Assembly: GCA_934045075.1 (NCBI GenBank)
Contig: OW203750.1
Coordinates: forward strand, 10,024,729 to 10,088,728
Source of the DNA: Yponomeuta sedellus
Taxonomy: Eukaryota > Arthropoda > Insecta > Lepidoptera > Yponomeutidae
Length of the DNA: 64,000 bases
Reading direction: 5' to 3'
In this document: piece by piece, positions 29,877-42,200 of the stretch
How the letters are laid out: each line of letters starts with the position of its first letter
Position numbering within the stretch: position 1 is the stretch's first letter
Notes under the pieces: model-generated
The model's input: the letters and a program-made list of their open reading frames with translations, nothing else
Databases searched by the model: none
Told to the model about the DNA's origin: nothing
Translations under genes and position numbers: made by a program

Positions 29877-32800
29877 TATGAAATAATATTGCATTGCTAA
29901 ATAACAGTTATTTATTACTAAAGCTTACGACTAAACTAAGCAAGCAGGATATTCAACGGGTTAAAACTCATAGAAACAGCAACCCGAGAAAAGGTACACA
30001 AAGAATTTGATTGCCATTCATCGCTAAGTAGAGACACTGTGGTAAAATATTACAACGATTGTACTTTCCCTTCATCAATAAGGTCAAGAGGAAATACATA
30101 TTCCTTAGAGTAAGGGCACAATCTATTTAACACATAGCGAACTATAATTATTATCTGTAGAATAATTAGAAAATATCAAAACTTAAAGTATAATAACTTA
30201 CGTTATTATTTTGATATTTTCATACAGTCACACCCTTCACGTTGAGTAGGTTATTTTGGGCTACTTACTGTAGCACCAATTTATTTTCATGTGGTCCAAT
30301 AAAAATGTAAATAACCCCATGGTAATGCGCCACTGGAATTAAAGAGTTGACAGTTATTCAGCTATTTCGGTGGCGGGATGCCATACATCATTTGCCTTTG
30401 ATTCTATATGATTCTCTTTACAACAGTTTTGTTGTAGTTCTTGTACCATTTTTTTTGTTCGGCTACTTGTTTCTTTTCTATTTCTATGACAATTTAAATT
30501 TCATCCTTCCTCCGTTCTTTTCCTCATTCCTCCATCCTTCTTAATTTAAATAATCTCATTGTTTTTTATTGTTTTGACGATATAATATAAAAAGCCATGG
30601 AATGAGATTATTTAATTTTTTGCCTTACCACGGCGCACATGCGCCGCGATACCTACTCTACACCTATTTCTCTCTCTCTGAGAGTAGCCTTATGCGATGC
30701 GGTTAAACGCACATAGGCTGCATATGAAAATAACCTACTACTTAATCAACTGAACTGTTTGACAGTGTTAAGGGCTAGATATGTTTAATCTAAGGCTAAC
30801 ATTTTATATTCATTTATTCATATTTTTATTGCTAAATCAAAGAAAACGTAAATTGTTTATTCATAAACAAATTAAAAAAATGTTTTTATGGTCTACGAGT
30901 AGTTGTCAACGTTTTGACTACAAGTCTGTCTAACATACAAATAAGTATAGGTTGCTTCGGCGTAGATTTTACAGCTGAGTCGTCTGCACATCAACCTTTA
31001 CATGTTGGTTGCAAAGTAGCCTGTAGTATAACTGATTAGACTTCACACGCGTGAAGGTCGATGTGCTGTCGACTTAACCACACGATTGTAGTTACGGCGT
31101 ACTTACGAAATAGCCAAAGACATTATAAACTCACTATCACCTCATTGCTAAAGTTTGAATCCAACCCGCGCATCCAGTATTTCGTTTTACTATCAATATT
31201 GATATCAACCCTTGTACGTCCCCACTGCTGAGGCACGGGTTTCTTCCTGCATCGCAGGAAGGTTAGACCATACCTACTCCACCACGGGGGCCGAGTTCAG
31301 GTAGGTGGAGAGTTTGGTCCATCAATATAACGGAACATATTTTTATAGGTTAATAATAGGTTCAGGTTCTAAAACGCAGTATCGAGAGTGAGACGTGGCT
31401 CAAATTAGGCCGGTTAATAATCGTATACTTTAGGGTCTCCACCATAATCGCCCAAGTTTCTGAATCTGAATTTTATCTTTGCAAGAAAGTAAAAAAATAA
31501 AAAAACACATTTCTGTTATGCGGCTTTATTTTGTTAATTTTATTTTTTCCTGTATATTTTTAATTTTGCGTTTTAATTCATGCCTGAGCCATCCAACGTA
31601 ATCAAATATTTTCTGTATATTTAAACTAATAACGAGATAAAGCTTAGAGAGACATGAAAGCATAGAATAGGGTACCGTTAGCACTCTTCGTATACGGAAT
31701 CCTAAAAGGATTTCTTCTGGTATTGAAAGCTGATCCACAACAAGCATTAAAAGCCTCACTAATTGTGCAAGAATACAACTGCCGATATAGGAGCGGGTAT
31801 GCAATGCGTTAACCCACATTCGTCGCTGTAGGTCAAATCGTGGCCGGGCGGAAGGTCATCCGCTTTGAGATGAAAGTGTCGTGTGAAACTGTTTATCGAT
31901 GTCGATATTTATTTTTGAGGTTCGATTTCGATTTCAACCCTGCATGTCCGGGGCACGGGTCTCTTCCTGCGTTGCAGGAAGGTTAAGCGGAAGTATGAAA
32001 TAATTTTTATTTCGAATGTTCGATTCGATTTCGTGAGTTTGACTTGTGTCCCACTGTTAGACGCCATAGATTTGTGCAAGTGGCCTTAGTCTAGGTGTGT
32101 TTTCATGTTTGTGACGTCCTTGAATCGTTGCCATAGTACAGGGTATCCTAGTACGGTACCAGGTCAAGTTATAGTGTTGTGTGGAAGTTATTATAAATAT
32201 TATATTGTTCAAGTGTTTCACCTACATTGCGTCACTCGTGCGCAGGGTGCGGGTCAGTCGCAACACCATCCTGGCTATGCTTGCCGAGTGCTTACATAAA
32301 CCAATGACAGTGCCCGATAGTTATGGTAAAAATAAGAATATGTACTAACACTAGAATAAGATTACTAACAAATTTATATGAATTTTGATATTTGAAATTG
32401 AATTTAATTGAACTAAATACGTGAATTTAAGGAACTTACAATGGCTCTTTCAAGATTGGTTTGACCTACAACCAGTGTAGAGTTGTTGCAGGTTGAAATG
32501 ATAGAACTTGATGCAGTATTTACAGATGCGTGTTATTCAAACCTAACTCTAAAGTATTTACAATATTTACAAGAATGCGTAAATAATAAAGGAAAATAAT
32601 AAAGATTTTAAAACGGCAGATTCGTTGCGAGCTTTTGACTGGAGTGTTATTACCATAGCATTGATCGAGTAAGATGATCGGACACAAAAGACATTAAGGG
32701 AATAAATGAAAAAAATGCGTAAGTAGTCGATGAAATTAACAGCCCAACACTAGAAATCCAAGAGAGCAGGTACTATTAACTATCGACAGGACAGCAGTAG

Positions 32801-33129
32801 AAGCAAGCGCGCGAAACCGTAAGCTCAAGTTCACATAGTAAATTATTACTCAATATTATTTAATTAATTTGTAAATGATATAATGCTGACATATGAAGGA
32901 AATTGAGAATTCGGTTACGCTGTGAATTCTTCTGAGCCAAACAGGATTTTCCAAAAAAGTTTCTCAACTTTTCTTTCACTTCATAACTTGACAGTTTTAA
33001 TTTTTCAAGTATTTTAGTAGCTTTGCGTGTGGTTGTAAAGATTGGAATATCTACTAATTTAATTTTGGAACAAGTAAAAGTGGTTAACAAATACACGTAA
33101 CTTTTAACTATTGAAAGTGAGACCAAACA
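29877..33129. other. Gene-poor stretch upstream of the PDZ-RING gene
   Basis: Mostly AT-rich unique-looking DNA. It contains two pieces of the 'tgtccccactgctg' dispersed repeat (31200-31310 and about 31925-31990). No exon is recognised. The promoter and any 5' UTR exon of the gene starting at 33130 should lie in its right part, but no clear TATA or initiator is called. Confidence 0.5.
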
Positions 33130-33204
33130 ATGTCTGAAGTAACGAAGTCAAATCAAGGCAGCGGCAGCGATCAAGAGTGCTCGGCGGGAGTCAGACTAAT
33201 TGTT
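33130..33204 (+). CDS. PDZ-RING exon 1: start codon and first PDZ strand
   Basis: ATG in the context 'ccaaacaatgtct' opens 25 codons ending 'AGVRLIV' before donor gtgagt. 'VRLIV' joins exon 2 'LNLPEDEGEGLGF' to make the classic first two PDZ strands, which supports this exon as the true start. Confidence 0.85.
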
Positions 33205-36200
33205 GTGAGTATAAAGTTCAATTTCGCTCGCACGTAAATAATTACATTTTAACTCATCCTACTTTTAAGCTGACTTGCACCGCCTCTTCAATGTCACTGT
33301 CATTTTACTTTTTCATTTTATTTTATTTGGGTAAATAAACAATTGTACAATGAGTGGTAACAGCATCCTAAGCAACATAGAAGTATTTTAAGTCATTGTA
33401 CAAACCAGCATCGCTTAACACGAATTAAAGAAAAATAAAGGAGAGAAAGCTATCTTCTGACCAAGGCAATATAACTAAAAATATTAATATGTTATTATTT
33501 TAATCAATGTATATTTCAGTTTAACTTGAAATGCACTAAAAGTACACTTGAACTTCAGTGGTCATACAAGTTGAATTTCGTTCGAAATTTTTTGTCGAGA
33601 TCAGAAAGAAGTTGCGTGCCAGAGAACCTATGTACAGCAGTGGACAAATCTATAATATAAAAATGTATCGCTGAATATGTTGGTAAGCGCAAATCTCGAG
33701 AGCAGCTGAAGCGATTTCGCTAATTCTTTTTTTAGAATATTTCTTGAAGTACCTACAAGGATGGTTCTTACGGAGAAAAAAAAAATTAAAGAATCGACTG
33801 TTAGGCGGTACGAAGTTCGCGGGGTCAGCTAGTACTGGATAAAGATAAACAATTTTATTTTTGTAACGTGGGTATAAAATTGTATTACATATTTTTAAGA
33901 AAGTCTAGCACGTTTTGCTATTTAAGGCGTATAATGTACGCCTTAAATAGCTCAATAGATATAATGTTCGCGTACGTTATATCTATTGATATAATGTACG
34001 CCTGAGGCATATGCTATTGATTCACTCATGATTCGGGCCTATTGATTAATGCAGGATTTTTGTCACGTGCAACTTAAGTCACATTTAAGTGACTTATGTT
34101 GCATGTGACAAAAATCACGTCAGACTTAAGTCAGAGTGACTCAAGTCAGACGTAATCTTCCAAGGGTGATATAGATGTGCCTACCCAACCGCACTTCATT
34201 GAAGACTATAGAAGGCGTACACACCCTAAGATCGCCTCTGTATTATACGTAATAGGTATAATAAATTTATGAACCACTAGCTGACCCAGCGAACTTCATA
34301 CCGCCCGTAACAGTTCGACTCTTTATTTTTTTAATTTTTTCACTCAGTTAAAACCATCTTCATACCTACTTCAAGGAATATTCTAAAAAAAGAATTAGCA
34401 AAATCGGTTGAGCTGCTCTCGAGATTTGCGCTTAGCAACACATTCAGCGATTCATTTTTATATTATAGAGAAGATAAATTCAATCAAGGAGCTGTGGTGG
34501 CAAAGCAGTAGAACGCCGGCCTCACATTTGAGAGGTTGTGGGCTTGAATATCTTAACTTACTGATAACTCTGTTTTCTAAGTTACGTTACCTACCGGAAG
34601 CTAAAGTAGCAATACCACTCACTGGGGTGGAGGAAGATATCGTGTCAAAACGATGCGCTTAGAATTGCTAACGGTGGGCATACGTGGTAGGTAAGCCCTC
34701 ACTCTCTCTTTGAGAGATAGTCTGTGCCCTGCAGTGGGACAAATAAAAGGCCACATAAAAATGTAACAAGTAATTACAAAATAGAGTATTACCATGAAAA
34801 GTTCTAAAAATGTTCTCAATATTTAAAAACCTATATGTTCTCAACAGTTTTCTTTGTTATGTGAGTTATTCAATTATTGACTTTATTTGTTTTTTTACAT
34901 ATCTAAATATTTAAAAACCTATTTAGAGGCTAAAAATTTCACCCATGCCGGGATTCGAACCCGCAATCTCTGGCTATCCGTGCCAGCGCTCTACCAATTG
35001 AGCCAATGGGCGACTCACGGCATCAGTGAAATTTCGAACCTCTTTACAATATTCTCTGTATTACGTACAGGCAGCGACATCTGACTTAAGCAAATTGCAT
35101 TACTTACAGCCCCGACCACCTACTTTGCAGTTAGGTTTAACATCGGAACGATATCACTGTACCCACATGATTATTTTTAGCCTCTAAATAGGTTTTTAAA
35201 TTTGTTCCTTAGCACGGGTTAGTGCATTAAAAATAAAAATAGTATAATATCTAAATATGTATTTCTAATTATAAGCTAAACCTAAAAACTTACAAAACAA
35301 ACCTAAATATATGTATACCTAAATTAATTAATTTCAAACACTAACTAAAAGCCAATTACTGCGCCCAGATCATCGCCGCCTCTGGGGAGGGTCCCCAGTA
35401 TGCTGGCTACATTACCTCGTTGGATGGCAAGGCTTATCCTCTTAGATAAGAATATTCTATATTTTATACCGGAAAATTGTTACCGAAACAGCAGATACAG
35501 AAGATAAGATACAATGAGCGGCCTTATGATAACAGTAATAATTATTATTTCAGTTGAATCTCCCTGAGGACGAGGGCGAGGGCCTAGGCTTCCGACTCAC
35601 CAGGACACTATGGGACCCATATCCTTGGGTGCGAGAAGTCACCCCGGGGGCGCGAGCTGACTCGGCTGGGCTGAAAACTGGTGACTGCCTACTGCAGGCT
35701 GATGGAAAAGATCTGCTGGGACTACCGGTAAGGTTATGAGCAGACCGTGTTATAATGATACCTAGAAGCGCTCGTGGCCAAGTCAAACCAAGTGATTAGA
35801 ATCGATTTGGGTTAAGCAACAACAGGCACGGTCAGGTGCCGGATGGTGACCTTCCGTGACTGCCACTAGTGGCATTTTTCCGAGCGCTTCCAGCCGACTA
35901 CGACTACCGGCTGTTATGTAATAGGAGTCGTTAAGGCACGTCAGAGGCCTCGTAAGGGCGGCTTCATAACTTCTGACAGTAAGGCCTAGGCCGCCAATGT
36001 CTTACAATCCTCTAACCTTCCTGCGATGCAGGAAGAGACCCGTGCCCCAGCAGTGGGTACATCCAAGGGTTAATATCGATTTTAAAATGATGTACATTGC
36101 TATAACGAACTCGAACGAAAATCTAGTCGGGGTGACTTTGCAATGGACCCATGAGAGCAATTTTATTATCTGTTGAGCTAAAAACCTGCGGCCAATAAAA

Positions 36201-39200
36201 TCCGGAATAAGCTATGCGAAGTCAATGTCATTTGGTCAAGGAATTTATCTGGCATTATGTCAATTGTCATTTGCACACCAAATTATCCTTACTAATATTA
36301 TAATATTAGAAATTGCTTTTAGTAATAGGGCCGCCATTTGTATTATATTTTTATATAAGTCTGTAATTTCTGTGTACAATAAAGAATATTCTATCTATCT
36401 AAACTCGTAAGTTTTTAAATATGGAGGGATGGATGTTTGTCAGGTGGCGTATGGCCTAACCTTCCTGCCTCGCAGGAAGGTTAAGCCATACTCCACAACG
36501 GAGGCCAAGTCCTGGTTGGTGGAGGATTTTAAGACAGTGGCGGGCCTTACTGTCAGAAGTTATCAAGCCGCCCATAAGGCCTCTGACATGGCTTAACGAC
36601 TGCCGTTACATGACAGCCGGCACCAACGGCTTAACGTGCCTTGCGACGCACGGAAGCACTCGGAAAAATGCCACTAGCGGTAGTCACGGGACGCTCACCC
36701 ATCCTGTACCTGACAGTAAGATACAATAAGGAATATTCTTATCTTATTAAAAAAAATATTAGCAACTTATCCTAGTCAATATACTTCGCAATAGCAACAA
36801 CTGGCTTAAGCACAGCTTATTACTTAGACACCTGATTAACAAAGCGCATTAATTAGGATGTTAAGCTAAGATAATATGATATTTTCTTCAGCGTCTTGCT
36901 GAAAATGAGGTTTTGTTTGTTTGTCCTCAGGTCGGACAGGTTGCGGGGCTGATTCGAGGCGATGGCGCAAGTAGAGGAGTGTCGCTTTTAGTTTGGAACT
37001 GCGGAGTGGACCCTCGGGATGACCCAGAGGTACGTATTTGTATATGTTTTGCAGTCAAAACTGTTTTGACTGTTTTATCAGAAAAATTAAGTAAAATTCT
37101 AATATGTATCCAACAATGTCGAGTTCTTCTTCTTTTCGTGTCAGCGATTCGACCAATTTATATTTTTCGATGTCGAGTTGGTTTTCGGTCTTCCATGTTC
37201 AACCTAACAAGCTCCTTCGCGCTCCGCTACGCTACGCGCTTCGTCGCACCTATATTTTTACTGTCGCAGATTGCGTGATGCATCATTTTAGGTGTTACCA
37301 TTTGGTATTTCAAATGTAAGGTTTAAACGAAAGTACTTTTGACTGATTTTAGCTGTTGTATAGAATCAGGCGTTACTTTGCGGAAATCCATAATAGCATT
37401 AAAAAGTTAAAATTACTTTGCTGAATTCCGCCAAAAATCCCACAAGCACCATGCGGTTAGTTAATGCACCGCCCTCCCTCCCACTTTTACAAGCAGAAGC
37501 AAGACACGAACACACCACCACCGACACCAATACTTGTGTGAGAAAACACGCGTGTTTTATTAGCTAACCGCATGGTGCTTGTGGGATTTTTGGCGGAATT
37601 CAGCAAAGTAATTTTAACTTTTTAATGATTTTAGCTGTCAAAACTAGTTTTGACCGTTTAAGAGTTTTGACTGTGACATCTAATTATACTTCTACTATCT
37701 GTGCCCCGCAGTGTTACCCGCTAGCGTCAGGTAACGCCATACCAAATTTTATTAAAGTCGCTCCAGCCGTTTAAACGTGAAGAAGTACCAATCATACACA
37801 CTCACAAACTTTCGCCTTCATAATATAAGTGCGACGTGATGTGATAAAATATTTATGGATTACCTCATCCTTAACAGATCAACGCCTAGTTAGGAGATTT
37901 GAAGGTGGAGGAAAACTTGGCAACTCCGCGTAGGGTTCGGTTGGCAAATCGAGTATAAGATATTAAATTATTTTTCGCACCCTTGTTCTTGCAATACTCG
38001 AAACCGTAGTGCGCCAGGAACTAATAATTGTTGATGAAGCCCGTGCTAAGGACAATGTACGTAACACAGAGAGTATTCGAGAAAGAGAGTCGCGTGTTCG
38101 AGTCCCGGTATGGGTGCAATTTTTAGCCTCTAACTAGGTTTTTGGAATCGAAACATGTTGGTCAGTATCCTGGCGACTGGCAAACCCATCTGGTATCTGC
38201 CTACCCCACAGAGATAACGGCGTGGGCTTAAGCGTTACAGCATATTATAATAATATTGTATTTCTAAGTTGTTTCCATATAAGTACTCTCTAAAATGACA
38301 TAGTTTCCACACAAGTAGTCTACAAATGCTGTGTATATCTTTCGTAAGCCCGAAGTCACATTTATTTATAAGCTTTGTCAAGTTTGTGTGCTTGCTGTTG
38401 GTGTACATAATAAACACATACATACATATACATACATACATACATACATACATACATACATACATACATACATACATACATACATACATACATACATACA
38501 TACATACATACATACATACATACATACATACATACATACATACATACATACATACATACATACATACATACATACATACATACATACATACATACATACA
38601 TACATACATACATACATACATACATAAATATCATCCCCTCTTTGGTCGATGTAAGTCCGTCTGGGACGTCCCTTACCAGCCCTTCCACTCACATTCGCAG
38701 TATACATTTGTTTCGTCAATCTTTCTTCCTTCATCCTCTCCACATGTCCAAACCAACGCAACATTCCTTTCTCAATTCTAGTCTCTAGATCCTCTTTCAG
38801 TCCACAACATAATAAATATATTAATGAAATAGGTACATGGTTTTATGTAACTGGTCCTCCCGTAGTTACTGTGGAGCTGCGGCGGTGGCTCCCGCGGCGA
38901 GCGCTCCCGGCGCGCGTTGAGCGGCGTGGTGCGCGCTCTGGCTTGCTGCGTGTGCGCTGCCACGGCCACCAGAGCGCTTAGCTGTGCTCGCTCCCACCTT
39001 TATTGTGAAGGTAACAAAAACTGTCTTCACGCTTCACTTCTAACGGTGCATAGAAAACCATAGCGGAGATTACATGTTCAGTCTGGTGTCACACAATTCC
39101 ATCAGTCTGGTTAGCCGGCAGACTGATTTTCTATTCAGTGGACTGATGGACCAGACTGGCGGATATTCGAATATTTTGATGCTTCATCCATCAGTCTGGC

Positions 39201-42200
39201 ATCAATCCGAGCAATTATTAATAATCTCTTATTTCCTCTAGCAACTTTCCTTCGTAAGGTTGTCTGGAAGGAATTGCTTTTAGAGCAATAAGGCCGCCAA
39301 TTGTACTTTGTATCTTTACATGTTTTATAATAATTATGTGCTCTGGTGTACAATAAAGAATATTCTTATCTTATTAACGTTAATAGGTATACATAACATT
39401 AGCAGCCTCTTTACACTACATAAGCTCCACTATACGGTGAGCTTAGTCGCCCTTCGGTGACTAAGCTTATACTTTCTGTCTGATTCCTTCTCTCAGAAAA
39501 ATAGTATGGCATTAATCACTACGCAGCGGATTATCGATTTCAACCGCTGAGGTACCTGTGTGATCAGATCACCTAAAGAGTTCTAATTGTTTCCTTCCGA
39601 TGTTACCTTTAATCGTAAGCTAGTAAAGTTTCTGGTACCGCTAGTTGCTACAAATTCACAAATACCTACACGTTAATTAGACAAAAAAATACACATACAT
39701 ACATAACCTCACGCCTCTAACCCAGAGGGGTAAGCAGAGACCAGGGGCATTATTTCGTAAGTATCCACTGAGTTGAGTGAAGTGGATTTTTACTTTTTTT
39801 AAGCTACTCCGGCTGTCAAATGCATACTATTTTTGACACTTAGGAGTCGTATAAATGCTTCACTCGATAGAGTGGAGTGCTACTTAATAGGAGGGCAGGG
39901 ACTGCCACTTGCCACGATCCTGACACATACAGGATAATGAAAAATACACATTACACCTTAAATCATCGTACTTAAAATCTCGTCTTGTTCAGGATCATAA
40001 AAGATTGATCTTGGGATTTCGGAAAGCTATATAATTATCATGGTATTTTTGTAACGAATACTTACCATATTTAACATTCGAAATACAAGAAAGTGGGCTA
40101 ACCTCGCCAATTACGCGTGTGTGCTTGACTAGCGCGACTCAAGGTGAAACAATAAACTGCTGACCTCATTTAAAAATACCGATAAATATTGAAACTCTAC
40201 TAGAATTAATTGTAGTTTCTACGTGACAAGTACATCAATATACAAGACAAGTTTACCTACCTAGGTGTAGATTGTTCTCAGAAAGATATTCACGGAAGGG
40301 AAGCGATAAAACTCCCCTCACAACGCTGTTGCCTTCTTTATTACTACGGTATTCACGGTCTTTAGTAAACTAATGCTCCTGATTGGACGGTTTTTCGTGA
40401 CAACACCAAAGAAGCATTAGTTCACTCGGATGGCGCACTCGGACCTAGCGCACTAAGACCGTGAAAACGCGGTTTTAGATTTCCTTACGATGTTTTCCTT
40501 CACAGTAGTTAGCGACTGGTACCTATTGCTACTAAGTACTTAGGGAACATTCATAGCTGCAGTCTATTTATTCTTACTTGTCCAATTTAGTAAACAAGAT
40601 TCTACCCTTAAAATTGAGACTAGATGCCTAAACTAGACATTTTCTCGCAAATTCATGAACTATGTTTTTAAAACTGGCAGCGTGTTATCTAAAAGAGTGT
40701 TCCAAGTTACTTCATTTATGGAAATATGGCAGTTATGGACTAAAATGTTACAGTTTACGGGTAGAATCTTGTTTACTAAATTGGACAAGTAAGAATAAAT
40801 AGACTTTACTTACATTTCGGGATTCGCAGAGTACTACATGATATTTTTTTTGTTTTAGCTTGCTGGTCAAGATTACAACGTTGTGCGTTGTGTAGAGAGG
40901 TTTTACCACCGAAAGACTCACCTTACGCAAAAAACTTAGTTGCTGAACAGGTAACTTAAATAATACCATTTAATAGTAAAGAGATGATTTTATTGTAACT
41001 TTGAAATGTTTCATATATTTTACATACTTTCAGGTTTTTGAAGCAATAGCTACAGAATATGAAATAAAGGACACATTGAAGAAACCTACACAATCTACTT
41101 CCGCTTACACATCGCCGACTCGTACGCCTAATTTGTCGCCGTCTGTCACCCGAAAAGGAAATTATCAATTATCGATGATGAATCGGAAGAAAACCGTGCA
41201 ATTTAACGAGAAATTCAGCCCCAGTTATGCTTCAGACCCCAATATACATAGATCCACGCAAAATCAACAAGAATTTACTTTCAACAGGCAGATTCCCACG
41301 GTTATTGTAAATTCTACCAAAGTGGTAGAAAACTCTTACCCTGACAACACTGGCCGTAACAGCGGCAATGGCGGGAAAAGTGGTTCTTGCAGCTGCGTAA
41401 GCGGAAGTTCCGCCAAGAAAATTACGAAAAGTTGTGATGAAATACCAAAAGTTGTAAATGAAAAAGTCGATGAGAATGTAGGCAATAGCTGTCAAAACTT
41501 GCTGAACTTACGACACAAGTTGGTGGCCCGACTTCGACCGGCTTGCTCGCTCGTGGACTTGCAAAATGGCTCCGGACAAGCGTGTCTTCTCTCGCAGTCA
41601 CTGAACAACATCAATTTGGGCGGACAATGGTAACTTCATTTCCTTACTCGCCAATAACTCTACGATTTCAAAATAAACATTAGATTAGTGTTATTATAAA
41701 AAAAAATTGTTCTTAGTAAACAAAACTGTTATAAAAACAAACAACTAAATAAACAAGACCTAGATAAGTCCGTGGAATTTTTAACGGCATTTTTATAAGT
41801 AAGTTAGTGATGAGTTTAAAAATTAGTATCCTCCGGAATTCTTGGGTTTGATTCCCACTGGAGGCTTCAATCTAGCTGTATTTGTCAACAATGTGTTAAA
41901 CCTAATGTATTTATGTTGTACTTGCCTAGTTGCCGTAGCGCGGAGGTTGGAGCCGACAAGTGATTGCGTGAAATCCGTTATTATTAATCATAAATTAAAA
42001 TCTTTCATTGCAGTCACAATAATGAGCATCATACTGGATCTTTAGACGATTTGAAGAACAACAGCACCTGCAGCAGTTCCTGTGGTGTGTATGAAAAGAA
42101 ATATTGTTTCATCCACTTATTACTATAATATCTAACAACATTAATTGGGTACAATATTAATTGTAGAAGCTTAGAAGTATTAATCAAAGGTGATGGGTTA

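Noticed and set aside
31526..31819. 97-codon minus-strand frame
   Set aside because: No domain, no matching splice phase to any gene here; considered and dropped as the missing first half of the ZAD.
32860..33126. 88-codon minus-strand frame just upstream of the PDZ-RING start
   Set aside because: AT-rich, no recognisable domain, and it occupies the likely 5' UTR/promoter of the plus-strand gene. A divergent small gene is possible but unsupported.
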